Assembly: GCA_017302795.1 (NCBI GenBank)
Contig: JAFLCB010000006.1
Span: forward strand, 227,300 to 291,299
DNA from: Deltaproteobacteria bacterium
GTDB lineage: Bacteria; Bdellovibrionota; Bdellovibrionia; Bdellovibrionales; JAMPXM01
DNA: 64,000 nt
Direction of reading: 5' to 3'
Made by a program: the position numbers and the translations under genes. Positions 25,245 to 34,219 of the stretch are shown one piece after another (position 1 is the first letter of the stretch; each line of letters starts with the position of its first letter). The notes under the pieces were generated by a model, which was not told the origin of the DNA, did no database searches, and worked only from the letters and a program-made list of their open reading frames with translations.

Positions 25245-25569
25245 AGATCTGCTGCTGCAGCCCATCGAAGCATGCCGGCGCAGCAATGATGCCAGCGACT
25301 CAAATTGAAACGCGATGCTTTGCACCAGGTATGATCATGGAATGATCAGTGTTTAATCCCACATCAATGACTTAACTGCTTAATTCAATAAGGGGTTTGT
25401 CCAATGGGTCGCGAATGACTTTACGCGCAGTAAACTCGACCTCCTTGAAATCATTCAGTTAGTCCGCGGCCTGGCTTCTGCACTAGCTCGCTTCTGCAAT
25501 AGCTCGCTTCTGCAAAAGGCGTCGGTGTCTAAGTAAACTGCAACAAGGAAAATGGAGATTTAACCGCAT
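25245..25569. other. Intergenic stretch without a recognised gene
   Basis: No plausible ORF or RNA gene. It contains a 16-bp tandem direct repeat at 25484-25515 and several short palindromic words around TGATCA (25332-25350). It should hold the promoter of the downstream secreted protein. Confidence 0.6.
25484..25515 (+). repeat. 16-bp tandem direct repeat
   Basis: TAGCTCGCTTCTGCAA occurs twice without a gap, and a partial copy (GGCTTCTGCA) precedes it. It sits 55 bases before the start of the secreted pilin-like gene and could be a regulatory site or a slippage product. Confidence 0.85.
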
Positions 25570-26415
25570 ATGAAAACATCAGCCAGAACGACAAACGACA
25601 TGAAAATTTTGATGGCAATAGTTGTATCAAGTGTCCTTGCACTTTCGTCAATCAGCGCAAGAGCTCAGTCGATCGACGGCCAAACGGTTTTACAGACTTC
25701 CAATGCGATCGAAAACGAAGTCAGTGCGATGCTTAAAAACTTTCAGCGCTTTCAAGCTTCGTATTTCGCCAACAACGGCCGATATGCCACAAGTCTGAAG
25801 GAGCTTGCATTTAGTACCCCCGCAGTTTTGAAGGACTATGGTGCGCTTACGATCGTTGCCACTCATCCTATGGGGTACATGGCCGACTTTGTTTTTTCTA
25901 TTACCGCTCGTTCACGGGGGCTCACGAAAGACCGGATCAGTGTGAGTGAGTTTGGAATCATGGGGGCACCTCGCTATACCACGCTCTCAGAAGCAAGAAA
26001 TGAAATTATCAACTACGTTCGCGCTGCCTCGACGGCTCAAAAGGCTTACATTACGGAATTCGGTTATCCCTCAACGGATCTTATGATGCTTGGTGTTCGA
26101 CCGATTCCTCACCTCTACAGTCTTGGTCAGCTCAAGATGGAAGTCGTGATTCTCCCTCCGTCACCGCCTCTCACTCGTGTCACATTCACGTGGAAGGCCA
26201 CGTTCACTCCAGCGGAAGTTGGTGCGGCCGGGACTCATCCTCCGGGAAGCATAGGCTATCTCAATGGAATGGCATTGCGGCCAGGTCCCCCAAGCGGAAG
26301 TCTTTGTCTTGACCTCATGCAGGTGAAAATAATGGGTGTTACTGACCTTATCTATTCGATCGATCACCTCGGCGTCATCAGGACATCACAGCCAGCTTCG
26401 AAGTGCACATACTAG
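25570..26415 (+). CDS. Secreted protein with two type IV pilin-like segments
   Basis: A 281-residue protein with a cleavable signal peptide (hydrophobic 13-27, probable cut after ISARA-Q near 33). Two segments resemble the region after the first helix of type IV pilins and pseudopilins: LKNFQRFQASYFANNGRYAT (55-74) and an ARNEIINYVRAASTAQKAYI region (about 140-170) followed by EFGYPSTDL. It has no prepilin leader with a G-F cleavage site, so it is not a canonical pilin. Function is unknown. Two late cysteines (CLDLM and SKCTY) could form a disulfide. Confidence 0.65.
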   Translation: MKTSARTTNDMKILMAIVVSSVLALSSISARAQSIDGQTVLQTSNAIENEVSAMLKNFQRFQASYFANNGRYATSLKELAFSTPAVLKDYGALTIVATHPMGYMADFVFSITARSRGLTKDRISVSEFGIMGAPRYTTLSEARNEIINYVRAASTAQKAYITEFGYPSTDLMMLGVRPIPHLYSLGQLKMEVVILPPSPPLTRVTFTWKATFTPAEVGAAGTHPPGSIGYLNGMALRPGPPSGSLCLDLMQVKIMGVTDLIYSIDHLGVIRTSQPASKCTY

Positions 26416-27011
26416 GCTGTGCATTCGCTTCTCAAAGTTTTCGGCCGAGCTATGGCTTAAGAGAATGAAACCAAACTAAAAAGCGGCGACGAACCTGTTG
26501 GGTAATGCGATCGCCGTGCTTTGATTTCAAGGTCTGTGTAAGGACGCGTTTCGACTTCAATGACGTTGTTCATTTGGCTCTTCATCGCCATCGAGCGAAA
26601 TGAATCCATCGCGCCCAACAGGCGCCTCCAATCCAGATTAAGTTAACGAGGAACCTTGCGATTTGATCTGTGCGGTGTTCTTTGCTGCGACTGGCGTGCG
26701 GCGCCTACCTCAAGTTTAAGCCTCAAGTTTTTAGACTTCTCAGTGGCTGTCGAAATTTTTTATTTTTCTCTTGACCACGTTTCGCATGGGTTTTCGCCGA
26801 AGCGGCGGAATCAGATGGGTGACAATTAGCTATGTCGTGATTCGCGTTTATCGATCGAAGAGCAGGTTTGTCGCGTACCTTCGTTGCCGGCCGTGAATCG
26901 AAAGCTGTCGTTCGTTACGCGCGATCTGTGCGCGCAAAACCCGTGTTTTAAAATATGAGGTAGTGTTCTTCGCAAGAGAGATAGTGGCTGTCTTTTCTTG
27001 TCGGAGGATCT
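26416..27011. other. Intergenic stretch with one doubtful small ORF
   Basis: About 600 bases between two plus-strand genes. A 50-codon minus-strand frame (26457-26609) is the only coding-like element. The remaining part is AT-mixed with scattered T-runs and presumably contains the promoter of the HNH gene; no RNA gene or repeat is recognisable. Confidence 0.5.
26457..26609 (-). CDS. Possible small protein (50 aa)
   Basis: An open frame starting MDSFRSMAMKSQMNNVIEVE and ending with PLFSLVSFS. A TTG nine bases upstream has GGAGG six bases before it, so a 53-residue form (26618) is also possible. Composition looks more like protein than random translation (N-V-I-E-V-E-T-R-P-Y), but it has no recognised relative and stands alone in an intergenic stretch. 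Confidence 0.28.
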   Translation of the reverse strand: MDSFRSMAMKSQMNNVIEVETRPYTDLEIKARRSHYPTGSSPLFSLVSFS

Positions 27012-28049
27012 ATGAACCTAAAGTCTTTTTCCAATATCGAACTGCTAAACGGTGTACGTAGCTTGCGCGGTGACGAGCGAAAGCTTGATCGCCAGATTGT
27101 CGAATACATTTGCGAAATCGAATCGCGCAGGCTTTATGCGGAACTTGGGTTTGCAAATATCATTGATTGGTTGGTGAAAGACCTCGGTTATAGCGAGTCT
27201 TCTGCGTATCGACGGATGATGGCTGCGCGCGCGATTCGTGGGGTGCCGGAAGCGGCCGGGAAAATTGAAGACGGAAGATTGAACTTGGTAACACTTGCGA
27301 AGGTTCAATCTGCGATTCGCCGTGAAGAGAAACGAACCGGTCATCGCGTTTCGCTCGAAACTCGGTCGACCATGATCGCGCAGACCGAAAACAAAACTTT
27401 GCGCGAAACTGTGCGCATTGCCGCCGAGCATTTCCCAGAAGCGATACAGGCCTCGGGCTCGCAGATTTTTTCGACGCAGATTGTTTTAACAGATGAACAG
27501 CTCGCACTGCTTGAGCGAGTGCGTGAGCTAAGATCACATTCCAACTTCGGTGCGTCGCTAGGCGAGATTGTGGCGGCTATAGCAAACGAGTACCTCGATC
27601 GAAACGATCCACTTCGACGCGAAGTGAAACCTCGATCGGTGGTAAAGGAGCCGCGCGACACGCCAATTGGAAAAACATCAGCCGGAGGGGCAGCTCATTC
27701 GATGGAAGAGCCCCTATCTGAAATCTCCGGAGGTTCGCCGCAAGGCGGCACCACTGTGGTGTTCGAATCAGATTTACGTTCACGTAGTGGCGCAAGACGC
27801 ACGTCGATTGCGCCGTCGACTCGTAACTTTGTGAGGCGACGTGCGGGCGACGCGTGTGAATATCAGGGCACCGGCGGTCAGCGTTGTGGATCGCGGTTTC
27901 AAACGCAGATGGATCATGTGATTCCAGTGGCGTTGGGTGGAAAGAATGATCTCACGAACCTTCGGCTATTGTGCAGAACTCATAATCTACTCATGGCCGA
28001 GAAGACTCTCGGTCTGAAAAAGATGAGTCAGTTTCGAATACCATTATAA
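27012..28049 (+). CDS. HNH endonuclease domain protein (DUF222-like N-terminus)
   Basis: A 345-residue protein with a helical N-terminal half (about 1-150) like the DUF222/13E12 region found before HNH domains: YAELGFANIIDWLVKDLGYS then YRRMMAARAI. A C-terminal HNH nuclease follows: CEYQGTGGQRCGS, MDHVIPVALGGKNDLTNLRL (about 299-318) and CRTHN, with D-H as metal ligand and general base. Such proteins are common as dispersed families in Bdellovibrio-like genomes; their biological role is uncertain and homing-like mobility or DNA repair are both possible. A clear Shine-Dalgarno (GGAGG) lies before the ATG. Confidence 0.88.
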   Translation: MNLKSFSNIELLNGVRSLRGDERKLDRQIVEYICEIESRRLYAELGFANIIDWLVKDLGYSESSAYRRMMAARAIRGVPEAAGKIEDGRLNLVTLAKVQSAIRREEKRTGHRVSLETRSTMIAQTENKTLRETVRIAAEHFPEAIQASGSQIFSTQIVLTDEQLALLERVRELRSHSNFGASLGEIVAAIANEYLDRNDPLRREVKPRSVVKEPRDTPIGKTSAGGAAHSMEEPLSEISGGSPQGGTTVVFESDLRSRSGARRTSIAPSTRNFVRRRAGDACEYQGTGGQRCGSRFQTQMDHVIPVALGGKNDLTNLRLLCRTHNLLMAEKTLGLKKMSQFRIPL

Positions 28050-28183
28050 CGACTTTGCAATCGCATAAAGCCGGAGAAGCATAATTTGATGAGAATAGTA
28101 TTAAGTAGGCTGCATAGATCAGACCCAGTTGATTAAAATCTATGTCGAACTTGATACGGAAAATGGTGTGGTCGAGCCATTAT

Positions 28184-29119
28184 TCACGAGTCTCGCGCAC
28201 TTGAAAATGTTGAAAGCCCCACCGAAGTCAAGATGATGGCGCCGCCGATAAGTTGGGTAGGGCCCATGACTTCGCTGAGTAAAAGTGTTGCGAAAATAGC
28301 TGCAAACGGCGATTCGAGCAGGAATAAAAGCGACGCAGTGGTTGGAGGGATGTACTTCTGCGCTCGCACTTGAAGTGCGAATGCGATCAGCGTCGATCCG
28401 ATCGCAAGACTTAAAAAGCCAATTGTCGCGACACCCGGCTCAAGTACTAACCGAACCGGAAAGCTAAATGCCCCAGGTTCAATTGCCAGCGCAATTGCCA
28501 AGGTCGGAAGGCCAGCCATCAAACTTTGTGCCGTGTTAAATTTGTGACTATCAAATCCTTGACCAAGCTTCGCGCTGACCCGGTCAATAGCGAGAATGTG
28601 AAATGAGGCACAGAATGCTGCAAGCAATGTTAAAAAATCGCCAAAGTTAAGACGTGATCTTTCGTCGAGATCCTGCGCCGTAAACAAACCGCACATCAGC
28701 GCGACACCAACCAAAGCGCAAAAGGCGCTTAACCAAACGGCGCGCGACGGCCTAGGTCCACCAAGCAATGGTTCAATTAGGGGAACTATTAGAACATAGA
28801 GACATGTGATGAACCCACTTTTTGTCGCGGTCGTGTACTGCAATCCCCACGTTTGAAAGATCAAAGTACCGGCAATAAAGAGTCCAGGGAGCCCAGCGGT
28901 TTTTAAGTTCAATTTCCAGTCGGTTCCGGGCCGCGAGACTTTTCTGAGTTGACGTATCACCAAAGAAAAACTGAGCCCGATAAACGCTGCCACGGCAAAT
29001 CGCCAGCCCGTGATCGCAAGAGGTCCACCGGCCTTCAATGACCACATAGCCGCTACAAAGCCAAATCCCCAGAGTGCTCCGGCGATAGCGAGTTCAATTG
29101 CAGCTCGGGTTTGTGTCAT
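28184..29119 (-). CDS. DMT-superfamily transporter (EamA)
   Basis: A 311-residue membrane protein with ten predicted helices arranged as two EamA repeats. The first repeat includes LAIAGALWGFGFVAAMWSLK and the second AIGSTLIAFALQVRAQKYIP with LLFLLESPFAAIFATLLLSE, a stretch very typical of EamA C-terminal repeats. Members export amino acids or small metabolites across the inner membrane; the substrate is not predictable. Monocistronic by position: divergent from the gene at 29198 and convergent with the HNH gene. Confidence 0.9.
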   Translation of the reverse strand: MTQTRAAIELAIAGALWGFGFVAAMWSLKAGGPLAITGWRFAVAAFIGLSFSLVIRQLRKVSRPGTDWKLNLKTAGLPGLFIAGTLIFQTWGLQYTTATKSGFITCLYVLIVPLIEPLLGGPRPSRAVWLSAFCALVGVALMCGLFTAQDLDERSRLNFGDFLTLLAAFCASFHILAIDRVSAKLGQGFDSHKFNTAQSLMAGLPTLAIALAIEPGAFSFPVRLVLEPGVATIGFLSLAIGSTLIAFALQVRAQKYIPPTTASLLFLLESPFAAIFATLLLSEVMGPTQLIGGAIILTSVGLSTFSSARDS

Positions 29120-29197
29120 GCCTCGACCTAGCGCGAAGTCTGGGTAGGATCAACAAGTCGATGCCCAAAACTTCAAGGACCTGGTCCAATAGAAGAG

Positions 29198-30481
29198 ATG
29201 AATCGCTTAAAAGATGAATGGGAGAATCTAAACCCGTTTTCCGGAAAGGGAACTTTGACCTTTCCGTCTTTTGCCATGATTGTGGGCGCGACGGTTTTTT
29301 TCAATTTCATAGCATATGCGCTGGTTCGCAGTCAGTTGATTGCCGCAAGAACAGCTCTTTCAAAAGAAAACGCTTTAATTTGGTATGGTGTCTGGTTTCT
29401 GCTGTCGGCGATCGGCTTTGCCTCCATCACAAACGCCTTCATAAAACGTTGGGCGGCAATTTTGGGTGATCGCGAACTCGGCGGATTTTGGAAATCGATA
29501 ATTCGGATTGGCTTACTAAGTCCAGCGTTGGCGCTTCCAGCTTGTCTCGTGACATTGCTTTTTTTTCCTAAGAGTCCTGTTAGCGATAGTGGCGACGGAG
29601 CCCCTCGCTTTGCTCTCCTTGGCTGCCTAGCTATGAGTTACGTCATCGGAATCGCAACGACGGTGTTTCTGCCGAGCTCTTTTTTCGGTCTTGAGCGAGC
29701 GCACTTTCGACAGTCTGTAGAGCCGTTTATTTCCTATGTGACTCCGAACCGAGAGAATCCGCTTCCATCTGATCAGATGTTAAAGCCGCTTTACGCATCC
29801 GCGAGCCCAGGGACTCGCTATTTATTTTGGATCGGCGCCGACTTTTTTCGCACAAGAGCGCTGAACGCGGCGATTGCCCAAGCGCCGGAAACGCTCTGTG
29901 CAGAAAAGCTCGGTTTCATTGAAGTGGAAGTGAAAGACTGTTTCTTCTACCGCATGCGCACCATGGCTACAACAACTCCCATGATATCGCCTTACTTCGG
30001 ATTGTATTTTGAAACGCAGTACCGAAAGACGGCTGCTGAGTTAATGAAGGAAGATTTCGAGAATCGTTTGGCGGACTTCCGCGCGGGCGTGGCGAATCCG
30101 GAAATTGAAAGTCAGAAAATTGCGATGCGTGGCTTTGCAAACGTACTTCTGATGACTTCGAATCAACTGGAGCTACTTGAGGCAGGTCCGATGTTTATTC
30201 GAAGAACTGAGCTTCTGAAGCCGATTTATTTTCTTCGCGCTTTCGGAAGCCCGGAGATTCCATTTGTAGAAGCGGGACAAGATATTCAACGTATTTCGCT
30301 TTTAGAAAAACTGCTGCCAGTTTTTGAGTTTCAGCTTTCCGCTTCTGAAGCCGAGTTTTTGAAGGTAAAAGACCGCATTGGTGTCGGCTCCATTTCGCTG
30401 GAATCGGCACTCAGAGATCTGCGAATTCGTTTGAACGCGCTTAAAAAAGATCCCCTCATGCTTGGCGCGGGTGAACTCTAA
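29198..30481 (+). CDS. Membrane protein of unknown function
   Basis: A 427-residue protein with four hydrophobic segments in its first half (about 24-44, 63-83, 103-125 and 143-165) and a soluble C-terminal half of about 250 residues, predicted helical. No family is recognised and no catalytic motif is evident. The soluble part is rich in FE, Leu and Arg with a late heptad-like stretch (SASEAEFLKVKDRI then SALRDLRIRLNALKK). The gene ends with a four-base overlap with the convergent nuclease gene. Confidence 0.75.
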   Translation: MNRLKDEWENLNPFSGKGTLTFPSFAMIVGATVFFNFIAYALVRSQLIAARTALSKENALIWYGVWFLLSAIGFASITNAFIKRWAAILGDRELGGFWKSIIRIGLLSPALALPACLVTLLFFPKSPVSDSGDGAPRFALLGCLAMSYVIGIATTVFLPSSFFGLERAHFRQSVEPFISYVTPNRENPLPSDQMLKPLYASASPGTRYLFWIGADFFRTRALNAAIAQAPETLCAEKLGFIEVEVKDCFFYRMRTMATTTPMISPYFGLYFETQYRKTAAELMKEDFENRLADFRAGVANPEIESQKIAMRGFANVLLMTSNQLELLEAGPMFIRRTELLKPIYFLRAFGSPEIPFVEAGQDIQRISLLEKLLPVFEFQLSASEAEFLKVKDRIGVGSISLESALRDLRIRLNALKKDPLMLGAGEL

Positions 30482-31509
30482 GGTTTTGGCGATGGTTTTG
30501 GTGTCGGAGTCGGAGGTGGTACCGGAGGCTCGATGAACGCAGGTTCACCAGCAAAAGAATAAAATTTATCTTCATTAGGCGCCCAGTTCGAATGACGGCG
30601 CCAGATTTCTGCCAAGACCACGGCGCCGGCCGCGAGTCGACGAACAATAACCGGGCGATAGATTTCAACCGCCTTTTTTAGATCGTCGCGCGGAGTTTTC
30701 TTATCACGTTTTAGAATCTCATCGAGATCTTTGGCCGAGCTTTCGGCGAGCTCTTTTAGAAGTGCCAAGGAGGTTTTTCCGGTCATCGCCGCACGGTCTT
30801 TTTCCCATATGCGATCAGCTTCTTTGTAGACCTGCATATCAATCGAGGGCCACAATTCGTCGACTAAGGTATCTTCGAAATGAGCGTGAATTCCTTTTTG
30901 TTCAGTCATCTGACCATCATAGTTCTCGGTCACGTGAAGCGGTTGCGAGAGATCGGTTACGTAATGACCAAGCGTTCCGGCCACAATCAGCCACTCAAGC
31001 TGAAGCCGATGTCGCTCCTCTTTTAGAATATCTTTTTGCTTTAAAAGATCCGCGGTTGCGCCAAGTCGCTTTTCTAATTCTCGGATGCGCCAGTAAGCGC
31101 GCCCAGCTGTGTCTGGAATTGTCGGAAATTTTGTATTAAAAGCTGCGCGCGGAAGATCGTACGGGTCTTCCTTTGGCGTCAGCTTTCCTTCTTCCATCCG
31201 TTTTGTGAATTCACGTTGGAAGATTTCGAGATCCATAAAATGATTTGTCCATTCAACCTGGTACGAAGTTTTTTTCCATACGAGGTCTGGAACGTTGCAG
31301 TAGTATCCAAGATCCATAGCGCGGGATTTATAAAAGGGTTTGCCAGTCGTTTCAGCCACAAGGTGTGCCGCTACACGCGCCGAGAGATCATGTCCAATTC
31401 GTCCCCAAGCCAGCGCGTTGGCCGAAACTAAGAGCGTGGCTAGGATCACAAAGAGACTTGTTAACGGAAGGGAGCGAAGCGTGGGTGATCGACCTAATTT
31501 TTCATTCAT
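30478..31509 (-). CDS. S1/P1-type nuclease or zinc-dependent phospholipase C
   Basis: A 343-residue secreted protein. The signal peptide (about 1-34) is cut before WGRIGH; a free N-terminal Trp in AWGRIGH is a zinc ligand in S1/P1 nucleases. Other ligands: Asp in NVPDLVW, HFMDLE, LGHYVTDLSQPLH and HAHFED. These three-zinc enzymes degrade single-stranded DNA and RNA to nucleotides, and a predator or scavenger would use one in the periplasm or outside. The C-terminal tail is a Pro-rich repeat (PVPPPTPTPKPSPKP). Third gene downstream in the minus-strand group with the SIS protein and the transglycosylase. Confidence 0.88.
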   Translation of the reverse strand: MNEKLGRSPTLRSLPLTSLFVILATLLVSANALAWGRIGHDLSARVAAHLVAETTGKPFYKSRAMDLGYYCNVPDLVWKKTSYQVEWTNHFMDLEIFQREFTKRMEEGKLTPKEDPYDLPRAAFNTKFPTIPDTAGRAYWRIRELEKRLGATADLLKQKDILKEERHRLQLEWLIVAGTLGHYVTDLSQPLHVTENYDGQMTEQKGIHAHFEDTLVDELWPSIDMQVYKEADRIWEKDRAAMTGKTSLALLKELAESSAKDLDEILKRDKKTPRDDLKKAVEIYRPVIVRRLAAGAVVLAEIWRRHSNWAPNEDKFYSFAGEPAFIEPPVPPPTPTPKPSPKP

Positions 31510-31545
31510 GATGTTCGTTCAACCAGAGGCAGCGAGAGAGTCAAG

Positions 31546-33231
31546 TCAGCCCTTGTGACTCGATTTGTCAAACTGCAATATTTCAAGCGCACGAAGCGCA
31601 ACGGGTTGATCGACTGACACTTGCTCTAACGCAGTGAAAATCGCGGTCAAAAGAGGTTCGTCATCATGTGATTCCCAAAGTGCCTGCAGGTGCGGCAGGT
31701 TCTCTGTTTCCCTCAATTTTTGGCCGATAAGAACTCGCAGAGTCCGCAAAGTCCGATCGACGAGTTTTCCATTGGTTGGCCGTACGTAAGTCATGAGGTT
31801 TCCGTGATAGCGACCGAGGCAACCCATTGCGAGAGTCGACTGCAGGTTAAGAAGGTATTTGAGAATCGACTGCTGTACTAGGAGGTCCCGGCCAGAATTG
31901 AACTCGGCCATCCAGCGCCCCGAGGTACTTTCGGTTCTAAAAATAATTTTTGACGAGTTAAGTTCTTGGACGACTTCCACATCTATAAACAGTTCGGTTT
32001 CAACACCGTATTTCTGCCGTCGATCTTGTACCCCTTCTGAAAAGTCGAAACTCAAGATCGCGTTCTGATCCACCTTTACCGGGCGTCCATCGGGAAGAAT
32101 CAAATCGTCGGGTGCGTTGAATGCACGTGGATTTCGCAAAATAAGTTTTCGCCAAGCTTCGATAGCAGACGTCGATTCTGGAATTTCGAGATAAGTCCGA
32201 GATGCTGAATCTCTATTGATGAGCATTGAAGTTGTTTGATCAAGTTCCATAGATTCGAACGGGGCCAGGCTAAATGTCGGCGCTCGCTCGGTGGTGTCGG
32301 TTAACACTGCAATAGCGGCCGAACGACTGCGATGAAGCGAAAAACCATTTTGGCTGTGTACTCGGCATTCCGCTTCGATCAAGGGAATAAGATCGGCGGG
32401 ATCTAGTTGATAAAGGAGGTCGATGATCTCAGTAAACAGCCATCTGCATTTTGATTTGGTTACGACTTCGCGCAAACATGCACCGACAAAGGCCATTAAA
32501 ACACTCGATGCTTGTAAGCGAGTCGATCCGGTCAGCGCCATTGGTTCGACGGCGAGAGAATGAGCACGAATTCTGGGATTTTGAATAGCGCGCTTTGATC
32601 TTTCAACTGCCTGAATAAGAAGTCCGGCTGGGTTACAAAAAAATAGCCAAGGCTTCACTGTGCTCAGCTGCGTCGACTTTTCCAGGGCGCCTAAGACGAA
32701 GGGGGTTTCTCCACCCTCTGTCAGAGCTATTAAAAGATCGCCGTCTTGAAAGCCAAGGTTCGAGAGATGAACTGCTCCAAGATCCGGGCGGTCTTCAAAG
32801 ATACCCATAGACCTCACAAGCGCAAAGTCTCCGCCAGCAGTAAACGCGACGACGTCTTCCGTTTTTCCCGGTAGAGATTCTTCACGCCACATCGTTTCTA
32901 GAACCATCGCAAGCCGCCCGGTTGCGCCACAGCCGACCAGAAAAACTTTGCGGTTTTGTTCAAAAGTTTTTCTCAATGCGTCGACCAGTTCGGCCGCGAG
33001 ATCTTCTTTTTCTAGGAGAGTTTGAAAAGCATCGATTTCGACGTCGCGAAATGTGCGACATGCTAAAGGAAGATCCGTTCGGCATAGTTCCGAGAGCCCC
33101 AGAGTTCGCGGATTTGGAGACTCTGTCGGCAAGCTTCCCAACCGATAGGTCGAGCCGGTCGCAAGAAATTCCTCGGCTCGACGGGCCGCAGACAGATAAA
33201 CAGGCTGATTGTTGTTTTGGGCATTCGTCAT
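31546..33231 (-). CDS. SIS-domain protein, MurQ/glucokinase-regulator-like
   Basis: A 561-residue protein. The N-terminus follows the MurQ/GKRP plan: LPTESPNPRTLGLSEL (34-49), VGCGATGRLAMVLE (99-112), FTAGGDFALVRS and LIALTEGGETPFVLG (168-181). In MurQ (about 300 aa) these form the sugar-phosphate site that splits the D-lactyl ether of MurNAc-6-phosphate; longer GKRP-type proteins of 560-620 aa carry a second SIS region, and this protein has that length. Whether it is an etherase or a sugar-phosphate sensor is open. It starts 11 bases after the transglycosylase gene, which suits a peptidoglycan-recycling role. Confidence 0.8.
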   Translation of the reverse strand: MTNAQNNNQPVYLSAARRAEEFLATGSTYRLGSLPTESPNPRTLGLSELCRTDLPLACRTFRDVEIDAFQTLLEKEDLAAELVDALRKTFEQNRKVFLVGCGATGRLAMVLETMWREESLPGKTEDVVAFTAGGDFALVRSMGIFEDRPDLGAVHLSNLGFQDGDLLIALTEGGETPFVLGALEKSTQLSTVKPWLFFCNPAGLLIQAVERSKRAIQNPRIRAHSLAVEPMALTGSTRLQASSVLMAFVGACLREVVTKSKCRWLFTEIIDLLYQLDPADLIPLIEAECRVHSQNGFSLHRSRSAAIAVLTDTTERAPTFSLAPFESMELDQTTSMLINRDSASRTYLEIPESTSAIEAWRKLILRNPRAFNAPDDLILPDGRPVKVDQNAILSFDFSEGVQDRRQKYGVETELFIDVEVVQELNSSKIIFRTESTSGRWMAEFNSGRDLLVQQSILKYLLNLQSTLAMGCLGRYHGNLMTYVRPTNGKLVDRTLRTLRVLIGQKLRETENLPHLQALWESHDDEPLLTAIFTALEQVSVDQPVALRALEILQFDKSSHKG

Positions 33232-33242
33232 GCCCCTCTAGA

Positions 33243-34067
33243 TTAGTTTGCCAAGGCGACGGTGGTCACGACTTGTTTCGAAGTTGCCGCTTGAAGGTAC
33301 CATGATTGGAAACGGCTGGCGCGAGTTGAAATTTTATCGGCATAGGAAAGTACCGTCGGCGTCTCGCTAGCAGGCTCAGTCGCGATGGCTTCTGATGTCG
33401 CAGGCATCCGATCGGATTCAAGTTCGACTTCTTGCTCCATCGCTAAACGGTAAGCTCGAGCAGGACCTAAGTTATAGGAGCGAAGAACGAATGCGCGTTG
33501 GGCAAGCGGACTTTCGAACTCGATCTCTCGCTTAGCAGTTTGGGTTTCGAGATAGCCGAGATATTTCGCGCCAGTGCTAATGTTGCATCCTACTTCATGT
33601 AGATCGCACTCGTGGAGTTCATCGTGGACCGGGATGATCCACTTGGCGGTTTGCGGCCTGATTTGTAAGAGCCCACGTTCGCCAACTGTTCCGACAGCCA
33701 TCTTGTTATAACGGCTTTCTACTTCCACCATTGCCAAAAGAAGGAACGGGTCGACATCAAATTCGTAGGAGGCTTTAGCGATTGCGACCGAAAGTTCTCG
33801 GGCCATTTTTAGACGGTCCAACTTGGTCCACGTTTTACCGCTGACGCGCTCTACGCGCTCTGCAATCTGAGTCTCGAGAAATCGACCCATAGAAGTCGAT
33901 GATGAAGGTTCGGTGCCGCAGAGACCTTCACACGCGTCCTGATCGGTATCGGAGGCAGAGGTAAGCGAGGCCTCCTGGGAGTTGGAAGCGAGCAAACTAA
34001 TCACCAACGCCGCCGTAGTGGCTAGGAGGTGTTTAGAATGGTGAATCGTCTTACCGTGTTTCATCAT
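33243..34067 (-). CDS. Lytic transglycosylase (SLT domain)
   Basis: A 274-residue secreted enzyme with a signal peptide (about 1-32 from the ATG at 34067). The SLT signature is present: FLLLAMVEVESRYNKMAVGT with the catalytic Glu in VES, then GERGLLQIRPQTAKWI, ISTGAKYLGYLE and a late YNLGPARAY. It cleaves the MurNAc-GlcNAc bond to yield 1,6-anhydroMurNAc. The frame is open upstream to 34166, but MMKHGKTIHHSKHLL is the natural start. Probably cotranscribed with the SIS protein and S1/P1 nuclease. Confidence 0.9.
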   Translation of the reverse strand: MMKHGKTIHHSKHLLATTAALVISLLASNSQEASLTSASDTDQDACEGLCGTEPSSSTSMGRFLETQIAERVERVSGKTWTKLDRLKMARELSVAIAKASYEFDVDPFLLLAMVEVESRYNKMAVGTVGERGLLQIRPQTAKWIIPVHDELHECDLHEVGCNISTGAKYLGYLETQTAKREIEFESPLAQRAFVLRSYNLGPARAYRLAMEQEVELESDRMPATSEAIATEPASETPTVLSYADKISTRASRFQSWYLQAATSKQVVTTVALAN

Positions 34068-34219
34068 GGTAAGAGGTAGAGCAAGGGTGCGGCCAAGCGA
34101 GCTATCTGTGCGAAAGAACTGACTTCTCAGAATGGGACCCCGCCAAATGCGAGGTCTTAAAGACAAAGTGTCGAACTTCTAGCAGGTGTCGATGTTCAAT
34201 TCGACGACTCAAACCGGGA

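Noticed and set aside
31546..33231. Plain MurQ etherase
   Set aside because: At 561 aa it is nearly twice MurQ length, so I kept a MurQ/GKRP-like description without the gene symbol.
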